Under the pieces are notes generated by a model. That model had not been told where the DNA came from. It did not search any database and saw only the letters and a program-made list of their open reading frames with translations. A stretch of DNA of 64,000 nucleotides from CANLBN01 sp050633825 (GTDB taxonomy: Bacteria > Pseudomonadota > Gammaproteobacteria > Pseudomonadales > Cellvibrionaceae), in the NCBI GenBank assembly GCA_050633825.1, contig JBOEHG010000002.1, positions 1-64,000 on the forward strand, in the 5' to 3' direction. Both the position numbers and the translations under genes were made by a program. Shown here in pieces: positions 1 to 9,600 of the stretch (position 1 is its first letter; each line of letters begins with the position of its first letter).

Positions 1-20
1 TACCACTGAGCTATTCCCGC
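1..20 (-). tRNA. tRNA-Gly, 5' fragment cut by window edge
   Basis: Read on the minus strand, these 20 bases are GCGGGAATAGCTCAGTGGTA, the acceptor 5' strand and first part of the D arm of a typical bacterial tRNA-Gly (GCC type). The anticodon lies outside the window, so isotype is inferred from the acceptor stem and D-arm. It would be cotranscribed downstream of the tRNA-Glu fragment, a common Glu-Gly tRNA arrangement. Confidence 0.7.
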
Positions 21-69
21 ATATGACATTTTCATCGATATACCAGCGATACTGGTATGTGCCAGAAAA

Positions 70-123
70 TGGCGTCCCCTAGGGGGTTCGAACCCCTGTT
101 CTCGCCGTGAAAGGGCGATGTCC
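70..123 (-). tRNA. tRNA-Glu (TTC), 3' part, broken by NN
   Basis: On the minus strand this reads from the D-arm 3' side (GGACATCGCC) through an anticodon loop CTTTCAC with anticodon TTC, the T-arm GGGGTTCGAACCCC, the acceptor 3' strand GGGGAC, discriminator G and an encoded CCA. This matches gammaproteobacterial tRNA-Glu very closely. About the first 20 nucleotides are missing: the gene runs into two N bases at 124-125, and the sequence beyond does not continue the tRNA. The break is most likely an assembly join rather than a real pseudogene. Confidence 0.9.
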
Positions 124-125
124 NN
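124..125. other. assembly gap or scaffold join (NN)
   Basis: Two undetermined bases lie exactly inside tRNA-Glu. The tRNA 5' end does not resume after them. Repeated tRNA clusters commonly break assemblies, so the bases left of this point may not be the true neighbour of the rest of the window. Confidence 0.85.
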
Positions 126-260
126 CGATAAAAAAGCTGAAAGTCGTAAAAGATAGGGGGTTTTAAGCAAAAAACTCATGGATTACCCTTATTTTACAGA
201 TAAGTCCTTGAAATTTCTGCATAAACTAAAAAAAGGCCCCTTTACAAGAGAATGGTCCAA

Positions 261-284
261 CTAAATCACATAATTATGATTTAG
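261..284. promoter_or_regulatory. dyad CTAAATCA-N8-TGATTTAG, candidate operator
   Basis: Eight-base arms CTAAATCA and TGATTTAG are separated by eight AT-rich bases, about 95 bp ahead of the start codon at 378. The symmetry fits a dimeric regulator site or a small hairpin. The rest of 126-377 shows no gene I can support. No regulator is known for it. Confidence 0.3.
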
Positions 285-377
285 GTGACACAATCAATGA
301 GAGTGCAAAAATACCGTCTATACTTATAAGAAGAGCTAATTAACCTACGTGGCCATAGGCACAAGGTAACTATACCC

Positions 378-1172
378 ATGACCCAAGTGTACATAATTGC
401 CGGGATTATCATTGCGATCATCGTGTTGATCTGTTTTGTATTTATCCGGCAGACAATTACCAAGCGCCATAAAGAGAAACTGCGCCTTCATCGTGCTCTA
501 GATAAGCGCGCAAAAGACCTTGTACAAATGCTGAATGCATTCCCACCTAACTTCCTGCCTCAGGACCTATTGGTTTTTCTCTACCGTTGCATTGTTGATA
601 CTTACGAACAACTGAGTAAGCTATCCCCTGACGAGCCTGAATACCTAGAGCACTTTAAAGCCCATACCGCCCATATGGAAGCGGCTATGAGAGCACCTAA
701 AACCAAGAGCGAGGTCAGTTTACAAAGCAGCACACAAATTAATGAGATTCGCCAATACCTGAATTATTTAGGGCGCTTTATGCAAAAATGGATGCAGCGC
801 GGTAATCTCAGCTCCAAACAATATGCAAACTATAAAGACTTGCTTAAAAAACTGATTACACAGCTTATGATTGATAATTACGTCTTATCCGCTAAGCAAG
901 CGGTACAGATGGAAAAAACCAAACTTGCCGTACACTACTATATGTTAGCGAAGAACTTATTAACCAAAGAAGGCTTACTAGCGTCGAAGAAGAATCGTTT
1001 AGCCGTTATAGATGAAGAACTTTCAAGACTTGAGAAGCAATTGCAACAAGAAGAAGAAACCGCCCCTACCGTTAATGAGGCTGCTGTTGAAGACGACTCC
1101 AGTGATGAAAACAAACAATGGCAGAAATATGACGAGGATGCCGACTGGAAAAAGAAAAATGTATATGATTAA
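378..1172 (+). CDS. membrane-anchored conserved hypothetical protein
   Basis: Not recognised. The 264-residue product has one N-terminal transmembrane segment (about residues 5-24) followed by a basic stretch (KRHKEK), so the C-terminal part should be cytoplasmic. The body is predicted mainly helical with many Lys, Leu, Gln and Glu residues; residues about 180-225 look helical-repeat or coiled-coil like (VHYYMLAKNLL, then RLEKQLQQEEE). The tail is acidic and ends in alternating charged and aromatic residues (DEDADWKKKNVYD), a possible short docking motif. It overlaps the convergent DUF1499 gene by 4 bp at the stop codons. The function is unknown; a scaffold or regulatory role at the membrane is only a guess. 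Confidence 0.8.
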   Translation: MTQVYIIAGIIIAIIVLICFVFIRQTITKRHKEKLRLHRALDKRAKDLVQMLNAFPPNFLPQDLLVFLYRCIVDTYEQLSKLSPDEPEYLEHFKAHTAHMEAAMRAPKTKSEVSLQSSTQINEIRQYLNYLGRFMQKWMQRGNLSSKQYANYKDLLKKLITQLMIDNYVLSAKQAVQMEKTKLAVHYYMLAKNLLTKEGLLASKKNRLAVIDEELSRLEKQLQQEEETAPTVNEAAVEDDSSDENKQWQKYDEDADWKKKNVYD

Positions 1173-1873
1173 GCGACTTTAGACGAACCGTCTAAAATAG
1201 CCAAATAGCGCCTAATTCTCTTAGCATTAGCACCGATATCACTAGCCCCCACTCTAGATGCCGAACGCACATCAATGCGACTACCGCTATCGGTATGTTG
1301 TACCAAAACGATAATATCATCAGCAAAACCAAATAGAGCACTCACCTCTTTTGCCTCAAATACATGCTGAGTATTATCAATATGGTAGACAATCCATCCC
1401 ATTACATCTGCTGCAGCCAAAGCTCGCTTAAAGATAGCATCAACATCATCTGACAAATACAATGGCTGAATATAAGGGTAAGCCTGTTGTTGGTGGCGAA
1501 GGTTATCCGGGTTGTATTCTAAAGAATTATCCGTCACTTCTCGCTGCTGTGCTGCCTGCTGAAAAAGGGGCGGGTTATCTATATCTGTCGTAATATCATG
1601 AATACGAGGCACACTTTTTATTTTACTGATCAGTATAACCAGCATAAGCCCTAGAGTAAGGGCTAGTACACCGCTAATATAGATGCCAAAAGTGGCTTTC
1701 TCCCAGAAGAATAACCCGTACAGACTTATCAGGCCAAGCACAAAGCAACTCAAAAATGAGAAAGCCAAACCGGCAGCAAATAACTTAAAATTGATAAGCC
1801 TTAAGCGATATAAGAAAATAAAGCCAACGGCTAAAAGTATTAACCCACACTGCCATAATACGAGTGCATTCAT
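1169..1873 (-). CDS. DUF1499 family membrane protein
   Basis: The 234-residue protein has three or so N-terminal membrane segments (about 1-25, 30-55, 62-85), then a soluble DUF1499 domain. Family signatures are visible: V.RIHDITTD near residue 90, PPLF at about 101, and the C-terminal block IDVRSASRVGASDIGANAKRI followed by R-rich helix and YLAIL. DUF1499 is widespread in Proteobacteria and has no established biochemical role. The gene starts 4 nt after the msrB stop on the same strand, so the two are probably cotranscribed, which suggests an envelope or redox-stress setting but does not prove it. Confidence 0.85.
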   Translation of the reverse strand: MNALVLWQCGLILLAVGFIFLYRLRLINFKLFAAGLAFSFLSCFVLGLISLYGLFFWEKATFGIYISGVLALTLGLMLVILISKIKSVPRIHDITTDIDNPPLFQQAAQQREVTDNSLEYNPDNLRHQQQAYPYIQPLYLSDDVDAIFKRALAAADVMGWIVYHIDNTQHVFEAKEVSALFGFADDIIVLVQHTDSGSRIDVRSASRVGASDIGANAKRIRRYLAILDGSSKVA

Positions 1874-1877
1874 GTTG

Positions 1878-2279
1878 TTATTCTTCGCCTGACGTTAAAT
1901 CAAGAGAAGCTGAATTAATACAGTAACGCAAACCTGTGGGTGCAGGCCCATCAGGGAACACATGGCCCAAATGGCTACCGCAGTGCTGACACATAACTTC
2001 GGTACGTGTCATACCATGGCTAGCATCAGATTCCTCTAGAATATTATCCCCGGTCAGTGGTTGATAAAAGCTTGGCCAGCCGGAACCAGAGTCGTATTTT
2101 GTCTCAGATGAGAATAAAGGTTTACCACAACATTTACACAAATAGGTACCATTTGTTTTTGTATCCCAATATTCACCCGTAAATGCACGCTCCGTGCCTT
2201 TTTCTCGACAGATATAATATTCATCAGATGTTAACTTTTCACGCCAATAGGCATCGTCTTTATTTACGTTATCTGACAT
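1878..2279 (-). CDS. msrB: peptide-methionine (R)-S-oxide reductase MsrB
   Basis: MsrB reduces the R epimer of methionine sulfoxide in proteins. The 133-residue length is normal for a single-domain cytoplasmic MsrB. Visible signatures are the zinc-binding pairs CKCCG (about residue 48) and CQHCGSHLGHVF (about 97), the substrate loop SGSGWPSFY, and the catalytic cysteine in RYCINSASL near the C terminus. It is transcribed divergently from alaA across a 44-bp gap and is followed at 4 nt by the DUF1499 gene. The msrB/alaA pairing is also seen in Pseudomonas. Confidence 0.97.
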   Translation of the reverse strand: MSDNVNKDDAYWREKLTSDEYYICREKGTERAFTGEYWDTKTNGTYLCKCCGKPLFSSETKYDSGSGWPSFYQPLTGDNILEESDASHGMTRTEVMCQHCGSHLGHVFPDGPAPTGLRYCINSASLDLTSGEE

Positions 2280-2323
2280 AATTCTAACCTTCCGTTAAAT
2301 TTTGCAAATGCAAGTGTACTCCA

Positions 2324-3538
2324 ATGAATACCATAGATAAATCCAATAAATTAAGTGAAGTGTGTTACGACATTCGCGGACCGATTCTTCAACAAGCCAT
2401 GAAGCTTGAAGAAGAAGGTCACCGTATTTTAAAACTGAATATTGGTAACCCTGCCCCTTTTGGATTTGATGCCCCTGATGAAATTATTCATGATGTCATT
2501 GCCAACTTGCGAAATGCACAAGGTTATGTGGAATCAAAGGGCTTATTTTCTGCTCGTAAAGCCATTATGCACGAAACCCAAAAACTCAATATACCCGACG
2601 TGGATATTGAAGATATTTACTTGGGAAATGGTGTTAGCGAACTTATTGTGATGTCTATGCAGGCTTTATTAAATCAAGGTAATGAAATTCTAATACCTGC
2701 GCCTGATTACCCCTTATGGACAGCCGCCGTTAATCTTTCTGGTGGTAATGCGGTTCATTATCAATGCGATGAACAAGCAGACTGGTTCCCTGATATTGAT
2801 GATATTAAAAGTAAAATCACACCCAATACACGGGGCATTGTTGTTATCAACCCTAACAACCCTACCGGTGCTGTATACAGTCAAGAACTGCTGGAACAAA
2901 TAGTAGATCTTGCCCGCGAACATAACCTTATTATTTTTGCGGATGAGATTTACAGCAAAATCACTTATGACGACGCTGAACATATCCCTATGAGCCGGCT
3001 AACAGATGAGGTACTGTGCCTTAGTTTTAATGGCTTATCAAAATCCTATCGTCTGGCTGGCTTCCGTGCTGGCTGGATGTTTATTACCGGGGACAAACGT
3101 CGCGCCAAAGGCTATATAGAAGGCTTAAATATTCTCTCTTCTATGCGCCTATGTGCCAATGCACCCGCTATGTTGGGCATACAAACTGCCCTAGGTGGAT
3201 ACCAAAGTATTAACGAACTGATCCTTCCCGGTGGCCGCTTAAAAGAACAGCGGGATTTGGCGCATGATCTAGTCACATCAATTCCAGGGGTTTCTTGTGT
3301 TAAGCCTAGAGGGGCTCTTTATTTATTCCCCAAAATCGATGCAAAGAAATTTAATATTACCAATGATGAGGACTGGATATTAAACTTTCTTATTGAGAAA
3401 AAAGTATTACTCGTTCAAGGAACTGCGTTTAATTGGAAAGACCCTGACCACTTTCGTATTGTTTTTCTACCGCATAAGGATGAGTTAAGAAAAGCAATTG
3501 AGGGCTTACACGATTTTCTGGAAGGCTATAGCCAATAA
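2324..3538 (+). CDS. alaA: alanine-synthesising aminotransferase AlaA
   Basis: A class I/II PLP-dependent aminotransferase of 404 residues, the expected length of AlaA, which makes alanine from pyruvate and glutamate. Motifs include the N-terminal YDIRGP segment, NIGNPAPFGF, the PLP-contacting VINPNNPTGAVY, ADEIYSKI with the pyridine-ring Asp, and the Schiff-base lysine in LSKSYRLAGFRAGW. The C-terminal RIVFLP carries the carboxylate-binding Arg. It is monocistronic: divergent from msrB and closed by a hairpin just after the stop. Confidence 0.93.
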   Translation: MNTIDKSNKLSEVCYDIRGPILQQAMKLEEEGHRILKLNIGNPAPFGFDAPDEIIHDVIANLRNAQGYVESKGLFSARKAIMHETQKLNIPDVDIEDIYLGNGVSELIVMSMQALLNQGNEILIPAPDYPLWTAAVNLSGGNAVHYQCDEQADWFPDIDDIKSKITPNTRGIVVINPNNPTGAVYSQELLEQIVDLAREHNLIIFADEIYSKITYDDAEHIPMSRLTDEVLCLSFNGLSKSYRLAGFRAGWMFITGDKRRAKGYIEGLNILSSMRLCANAPAMLGIQTALGGYQSINELILPGGRLKEQRDLAHDLVTSIPGVSCVKPRGALYLFPKIDAKKFNITNDEDWILNFLIEKKVLLVQGTAFNWKDPDHFRIVFLPHKDELRKAIEGLHDFLEGYSQ

Positions 3539-3558
3539 ATAAAATTATTAAGGCTAAA

Positions 3559-3602
3559 ATAATATGAGCGTCCTAATGTTAAAGTTGGACGCTCTATATT
3601 AT
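3559..3602. terminator. bidirectional terminator between alaA and S8 peptidase gene
   Basis: Perfect arms GAGCGTCC (3566-3573) and GGACGCTC (3587-3594) enclose a 13-nt loop and are flanked by AT-rich sequence (AATAAT and TATATTATT), so it can terminate both convergent genes. The right arm ends only five bases before the stop codon of the S8 gene. Confidence 0.8.
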
Positions 3603-6600
3603 TGTCCAGAGATAGGCAATCCATCCTGATCACCTGTTTGCGAATTATAATAAATCCATGTTGTTCCGGTGCCGCTCGGCGAAAAGATAATATCTATATC
3701 GCCATCATTATCAATATCTTTCAGTGTTAAATTTCTAATATCATCATTACCCGCATGGACAAATAAGCGATCTTCTTCTGGGTATCCAGTATTACCATTA
3801 TTAAAATAAATCGCAAGGTCACTCATATTTCCAGATTCCACTAAATCCGTCCAACCATCACCATTCATATCTGCTGGTGTTAATTGGTAAGCATTTGGCG
3901 CTACAAATGGAACAATCACTAGAACATTATCGTCATTGATATACCACATTCTGCGACTACCCGTTGATGAAATAATCGATTCAAATAAATCCAGATCGCC
4001 ATCTTGATCAACATCAAAAAAACTTAAGTCTCCGTCAACAGGAGACGTGCTATCTCCCAAGAAATCATTAATCACTGCTCCAAAGGAGTAACTATTATTA
4101 CCATCGTTAATACCTATTCGATGTCTGCCACCCTCTTCAAAAAGTGCAATATCCTCGTCCGTATCATTGTCAATATCACCGAAGGTGAAACGACTATAGC
4201 GGCCAACAGATTCGGATGGGCTAATGGCCAATAAATCATTAATGGTAAAATTACCGGAACCATCATTCACCCAAACACTGATTTCAGCATAAGGCGCGGT
4301 TAAAAATAAGAGGTCTTGGTCATTATCGCCATCTATATCATAGAATGATAATCCAATACCAAAATTAGCCCCCAAAGACTGCCCGGAATAAGTGTACTGA
4401 CCTGAACCATCATTAAGAAACAACCTTACTGTACCTGCATTACTCGTTACCGGTTGGGATCCATCTTTATAGGATGCAATATAATCAATATCGTTATCGC
4501 CATCGATATCACCAAGAATGCCCTCTTGCAATTCATCACTTGTCACCACAAGCGAAATAGCATCAGCAATTTCTGTGAATGTTTTATTGGTTTGAGCAAA
4601 GGCAATGCCTGATTCGGCATTACTCCCTAAAAACATATCGAGAGTAGTATCATTATTCAAATCGACCGCATCAATATCTGCAATGATATTGGTACCAGAA
4701 GTATAAAGTTCTGTACCAACAAAACCTGCGACAATATCCGTTGGCGTTGAAGCAACGGCATCAATACCCGAGACACTTTCAATACTATCAGGGAGAACTG
4801 GATCGCTGAGCCCTATTCCTGAGGGAGAACCTGCTGCCACAACATTCGGATCAAAAAACTCTGCTAACCTTAAGTTTCTTGGAGAAACACTGGCTTCAAA
4901 AGTTATTGTAATTTCATTTTGCAAAGGACCAGCGCTCAAGCTGTAGTCACTGCCTAAACTATCACCCGAAACAGGTAACGAAAAAATATCCGCTGCTTGT
5001 TGATTGATAACCATTGGCGCGTCAAAAGCAATAACTAATTGATCACCAACATAACCCTCTGGACCTGAGTCACGATTAACATCAAGGTAACGAACGGACG
5101 AAATAGTGGGAGATGGCCCTGCGGTAATCCCCGCTGAAGTAACAGGTACTCCCACTTCAATACCAGAAGCGGCTCTTGGCGTTACTTCAAAAGTAATCAC
5201 TTGATCATAATCATCCGTACTAACGGTATAAGTCAATCCAGTAGCGCCAGTAATAGGCGCACCATTACGCAACCAGCGAAAGCTCGTCGTGCTTTCTAAA
5301 TCGCCATCAAGATCCACAAAAATGTAACTGCCCGTCAACACCTCACCATCAACAATATCACCACCATTTTCATCATCAATCGTAATCTCAGTCACCGTTG
5401 GCGCTTGATTAGCGGCGGTTGTTGTACTGAATGTCGCACTAAAATCACCGACGGTGAGGATGGTATCTTTTTGAGTATTATTCGTTGAAGAAGTTGTTTG
5501 CCTAATAAATACGGTTGTATTGTTATCAATACCAAACTCCGTAGAAAGAAAGTCCTCCCCGTTATTCATAGAATATTCGCCACCCACAATGCTAATTGAG
5601 GTGTCGTCATCAATGCCTGATATTGTCACTGTATTGGATAAAACAACGCTGTTGATATTGACATCAAATTGGGCATCAAAGCTAAAAGGTTCAGGCGTTG
5701 TATCGGGCGGAATCGTTCTAACACTGAAAGTATCGACAAATGCCCCAACAAATACACTAACGCTTCTTTCTTCATCATAAATATCCGCCGACGTTGTACG
5801 CACACGAACCGTTTGGCCATTATTAATAATAGAGGGCACATTGGTAAAGGTTCCACCGTCGATAGAATACTCGCCACGAAACGAGAAAATAGATGTCGAT
5901 GCGTTGAGGCCCGATACCGTTATACTGTCAGATTCAATCAAAGTATTGAGAGGCACATCCACCTGATCAGTAAAACTGAATGCTGTTGGCGTATTATTGC
6001 CTTCTTCCGTAGTCACAAAAAATGTATCGAGCGCCGTTCCTATCGTTAAACTTGCTCTTACGGTTGTCTCAACAGTATCTGCTGACCTTAAACGAAGACG
6101 AACCGTATCACCATTAGTGACCGTACCCGGTGAACTGATAAATGGCCCACCATTGATACTGTAACCGCCATTGTTAACACCAATAGGGGTTGGAACATTT
6201 ATCCCTGAAACCGTAATACTATTGGATGTCACCAAAGTACTTATATCGATATTATTAAGGTCTTCAAAATGAAAATTAGCCGGCGTCGTATCGATATTAG
6301 CTGTTGTAACCCGGAAGCTATCACTCATATTGCCAATGGTCAGAGTAGCACTTGTGGAAGTAGCAACATTGGTCGAAGATAATACCCGTAGTTGTACCGT
6401 TTGATTATTACGAACGGTTCCTGTGGCACTGGTATATGAGCCACCATCTAAACGGTATTCACCACCGGTAATACTAATGGTTTCTTCTTCTGCTAACTCC
6501 CGAATCGTTAAGGTGTTGGATTCAATAAAACTATCCACAGGAACATTGGTTTGATCAGTCAGTATAAGAGTATCGGGAACATTCGCACCCACAGTACTCA

Positions 6601-9600
6601 CACTGAAAGTATCATCAATATTACCAATGGTAAGAACAGCCTCTACGGTTGTCGCTTCAGTATTTGATGCAGTCAATCTCACTTCAACAATATCACCGTT
6701 ATTCACCGTACCTTCAGCACTCGTAAAACTGCCACCATTAATACGGTATTCAGCACCACTAATACGAATAGGCGTCGCAACATTGATCCCAATAACCGTA
6801 ACCGGGTTTGAAATAAGTTGTGTTCCGGTAGCAATGACATTTCGGTCCTCTAGCGAAAAAGACAATGGACTGGTGTCCGGTGCAGATGTAGTGGACTGAT
6901 ACACTTCAGTAACATCACCGACTGTCAAGGCTGTATAAATAGTGGTACCTGGTGTTGCTGCTGTAGTGTGGCGCACTGCAATTACTTGGCCATTACTGAC
7001 AGTACCTGCTTCTGAGGTAAACTCACCCCCTTCTATTGAATACTCTCCACCACTAACACTGATGGGCGCACCGGTATTAATTTGACTGATTACAGCAAAA
7101 AATGATTCCTGCTCACTATTGAGATCGACATCTGTATCAGCACCCAAAGTAAAAGGTCTGGGGCTCACATCAACGGGTAGTGTTGTTAATGAAATAGTAT
7201 CTTCAACATTACCAATACGAATAGTCGCTGTGGTGGTAGTCCCTGCGGTATCTGCTGTGGGTATACGTAAGATGATGGGGTCTGTTGGACCAACAATACC
7301 GTCCTCACTACTGAAAGAACCAGTCTCATCAAGAGAGTATTCCGCACCCGTTACACTGATAGGCGTGCCGGGATCTAAATCTGGAATCACTAGCTGATTT
7401 GAAACAACCTCTGAGCCTATATCAACATTGGTTTGATCAAAGAAATTAAAGTCATTGCGGCTATTGGTCGGGACTTCTGTAGTGACTTGGAATACTGTCG
7501 TAATACCACCAAGAGTCACCCGTGCTTCACTTTGTGTTGCCGGACTCTGCGAGCTCATAATCTGTAAACGCAGACTCTGCCCAACGGATACTGAACCAGC
7601 GCCACTTTTAAAAGGCGCGCCATCTAAAGAATAAAAACCCCCTTCAATATCAATGGCGGTTGATACATCAATATTGGAAATGACGACGGCTTCAGACGTC
7701 ACCAATGTATTTAGAGGGACTCCGGTTTGTGGACTAAAGCTCACTACATCAGGCGTGACATCTGGGTTATCAATATTACCGTCGCCCCCCATTGCCAAAT
7801 ATAGATCCAATATTGGCTGGCCATCGACCCTTGCATCAGATGTTTGCACACGTTCATCAGTACTTTGCCGGCTCAAAGTCCCAGACAGATTCTTTAGCTG
7901 GTCGTGCACTTCTGCCACTGTTAACTCAGGGCGTGCGGCCCATAAAGCCGCTGCACTACCGGCAACAATTGGCGTTGCATAACTGGTGCCGTCTTTGGCA
8001 GCATAATTATCGACGACACTGGCACTGTAGATATCTTTACCCGGTGCAAATAAATCCACATGCAGGGTATTGGAACAAAGACTACCGCCTTCCCATTCTG
8101 CAAGATCGTTATTAATATCCGTTGCACCAACGACCAATAAACCAGACTGAAGGTCAGCGCCATTGTCGCACTGACTAACCGTATTATAACGCGCTGGGTA
8201 TATACTATCGATTTCACAACTGCGAGAAGTACTGGCATTACCTGCTGCCGCAACCACCAAACGACCACTACTAATAGCGCCACAAATCGCATCACGTATC
8301 TGATTATTCGGGTCAATAGCGGTAGCAGCACTGATATTAATCACTTTGACGTTGTCGCGCCCAAGGCTTCGAGTAATCAACTCACTCATTTTATATTGGC
8401 TACCACTTTGGGTAAGAAAACTGAATGGGTAAAGGTCCGTGTTCCAAGCAACGCCCGAAAAGTCCGTGTTATCACGATTATTACCATTGATCACACTGGC
8501 CACACCAGTGCCGTGATCAATTGGGTCTTGGTTATAAATCCTTCCATCACAGTTAAGTTCCGGGTGGTTACAATCCACACCAAAATCAATCACTGCTACA
8601 CTTTGCTGCTCATCACCTGCACCGCCAATAGACCACGCTTGTGAGGCACGGATACGTTCTAGATACCACTGACAATCACGACCAGAACAAGTGGACGGCT
8701 GACTAGAGGGTAGATCCAATATTTGAGCATTTGGTGTTGCGACCTGTACTTCATTTCTCAATTCCAGTGTATCAATAGCCTCATAAACACCACTTGCTGA
8801 ACCATCTCCCTCGATTTCTAACAAGTATTGATTGAGGGCAGGAATACAACCGACAACACGACCATTTACATCCGCCGCAATAGCATTAATTGCCACCAAA
8901 TCTGGCAGAATACCGTCTTCTACAGTGATCATGACCTCATTAGCAAAGATAGTTGCATCACTACGGCTATCATCAACCGCTTGTTGTGCATTGGATGGAC
9001 GAACACGTGCTGGGCATTCACTCACCCAAAAGGTGCTATTACCTGATAAAAATTCTTCTCCGGCGTTATTAAACCGCACCTGATAAAATCGTTCCGCAGA
9101 AGTACTACTACCAAGCATAACCGTCGTTGCATAAACACGATCACCGCGATAAACATCCGCGCCTTGACCATCATCTTTAAGTTGAGCAATATCAGAATCG
9201 ACTACATTACCGACCCTATCCACTTCATCAAGTGTTAATGCTTCAGGGTAAGTCGTACCACTTACAATGGATAAAAAGGTCACTTGTGTAGGCGCACCCG
9301 AAAGAGGAATCACCACTGGGTCGGCAGAAGGGGCTCCTAACCTTAAAACAGGCGTTTCAGGCTGAGGCCCAGGATTTGGATTAGGTTGAGTTTGTGGGTC
9401 AGGATCAGAGTCACTATTGCCATTGCCATCGTCACCACCACCGCCTCCACCACAACTGACAATGAAGAGCGACAAAGCTAATAAAAATAAAATATGACAA
9501 CTGCGCCTAGTTAAAAATGTCGCAAATAAAACAATTATGTGAAACTTAACAAAAAGTGTCGCAGAACAAACAAATATGTGATGAAAAAAGTTCTTTACCA

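Noticed and set aside
221..236. AAAGGCCCCTTT as a factor-independent terminator or tRNA operon end
   Set aside because: The stem is five pairs with a two-base loop, too small to act, and the tRNA genes run the other way.
5520..9083. Several plus-strand ORFs of 70-136 codons inside the S8 protease gene
   Set aside because: They run antisense to a well-supported protein with intact domains and repeats; low-complexity Thr/Val-rich coding DNA leaves open frames on the other strand.
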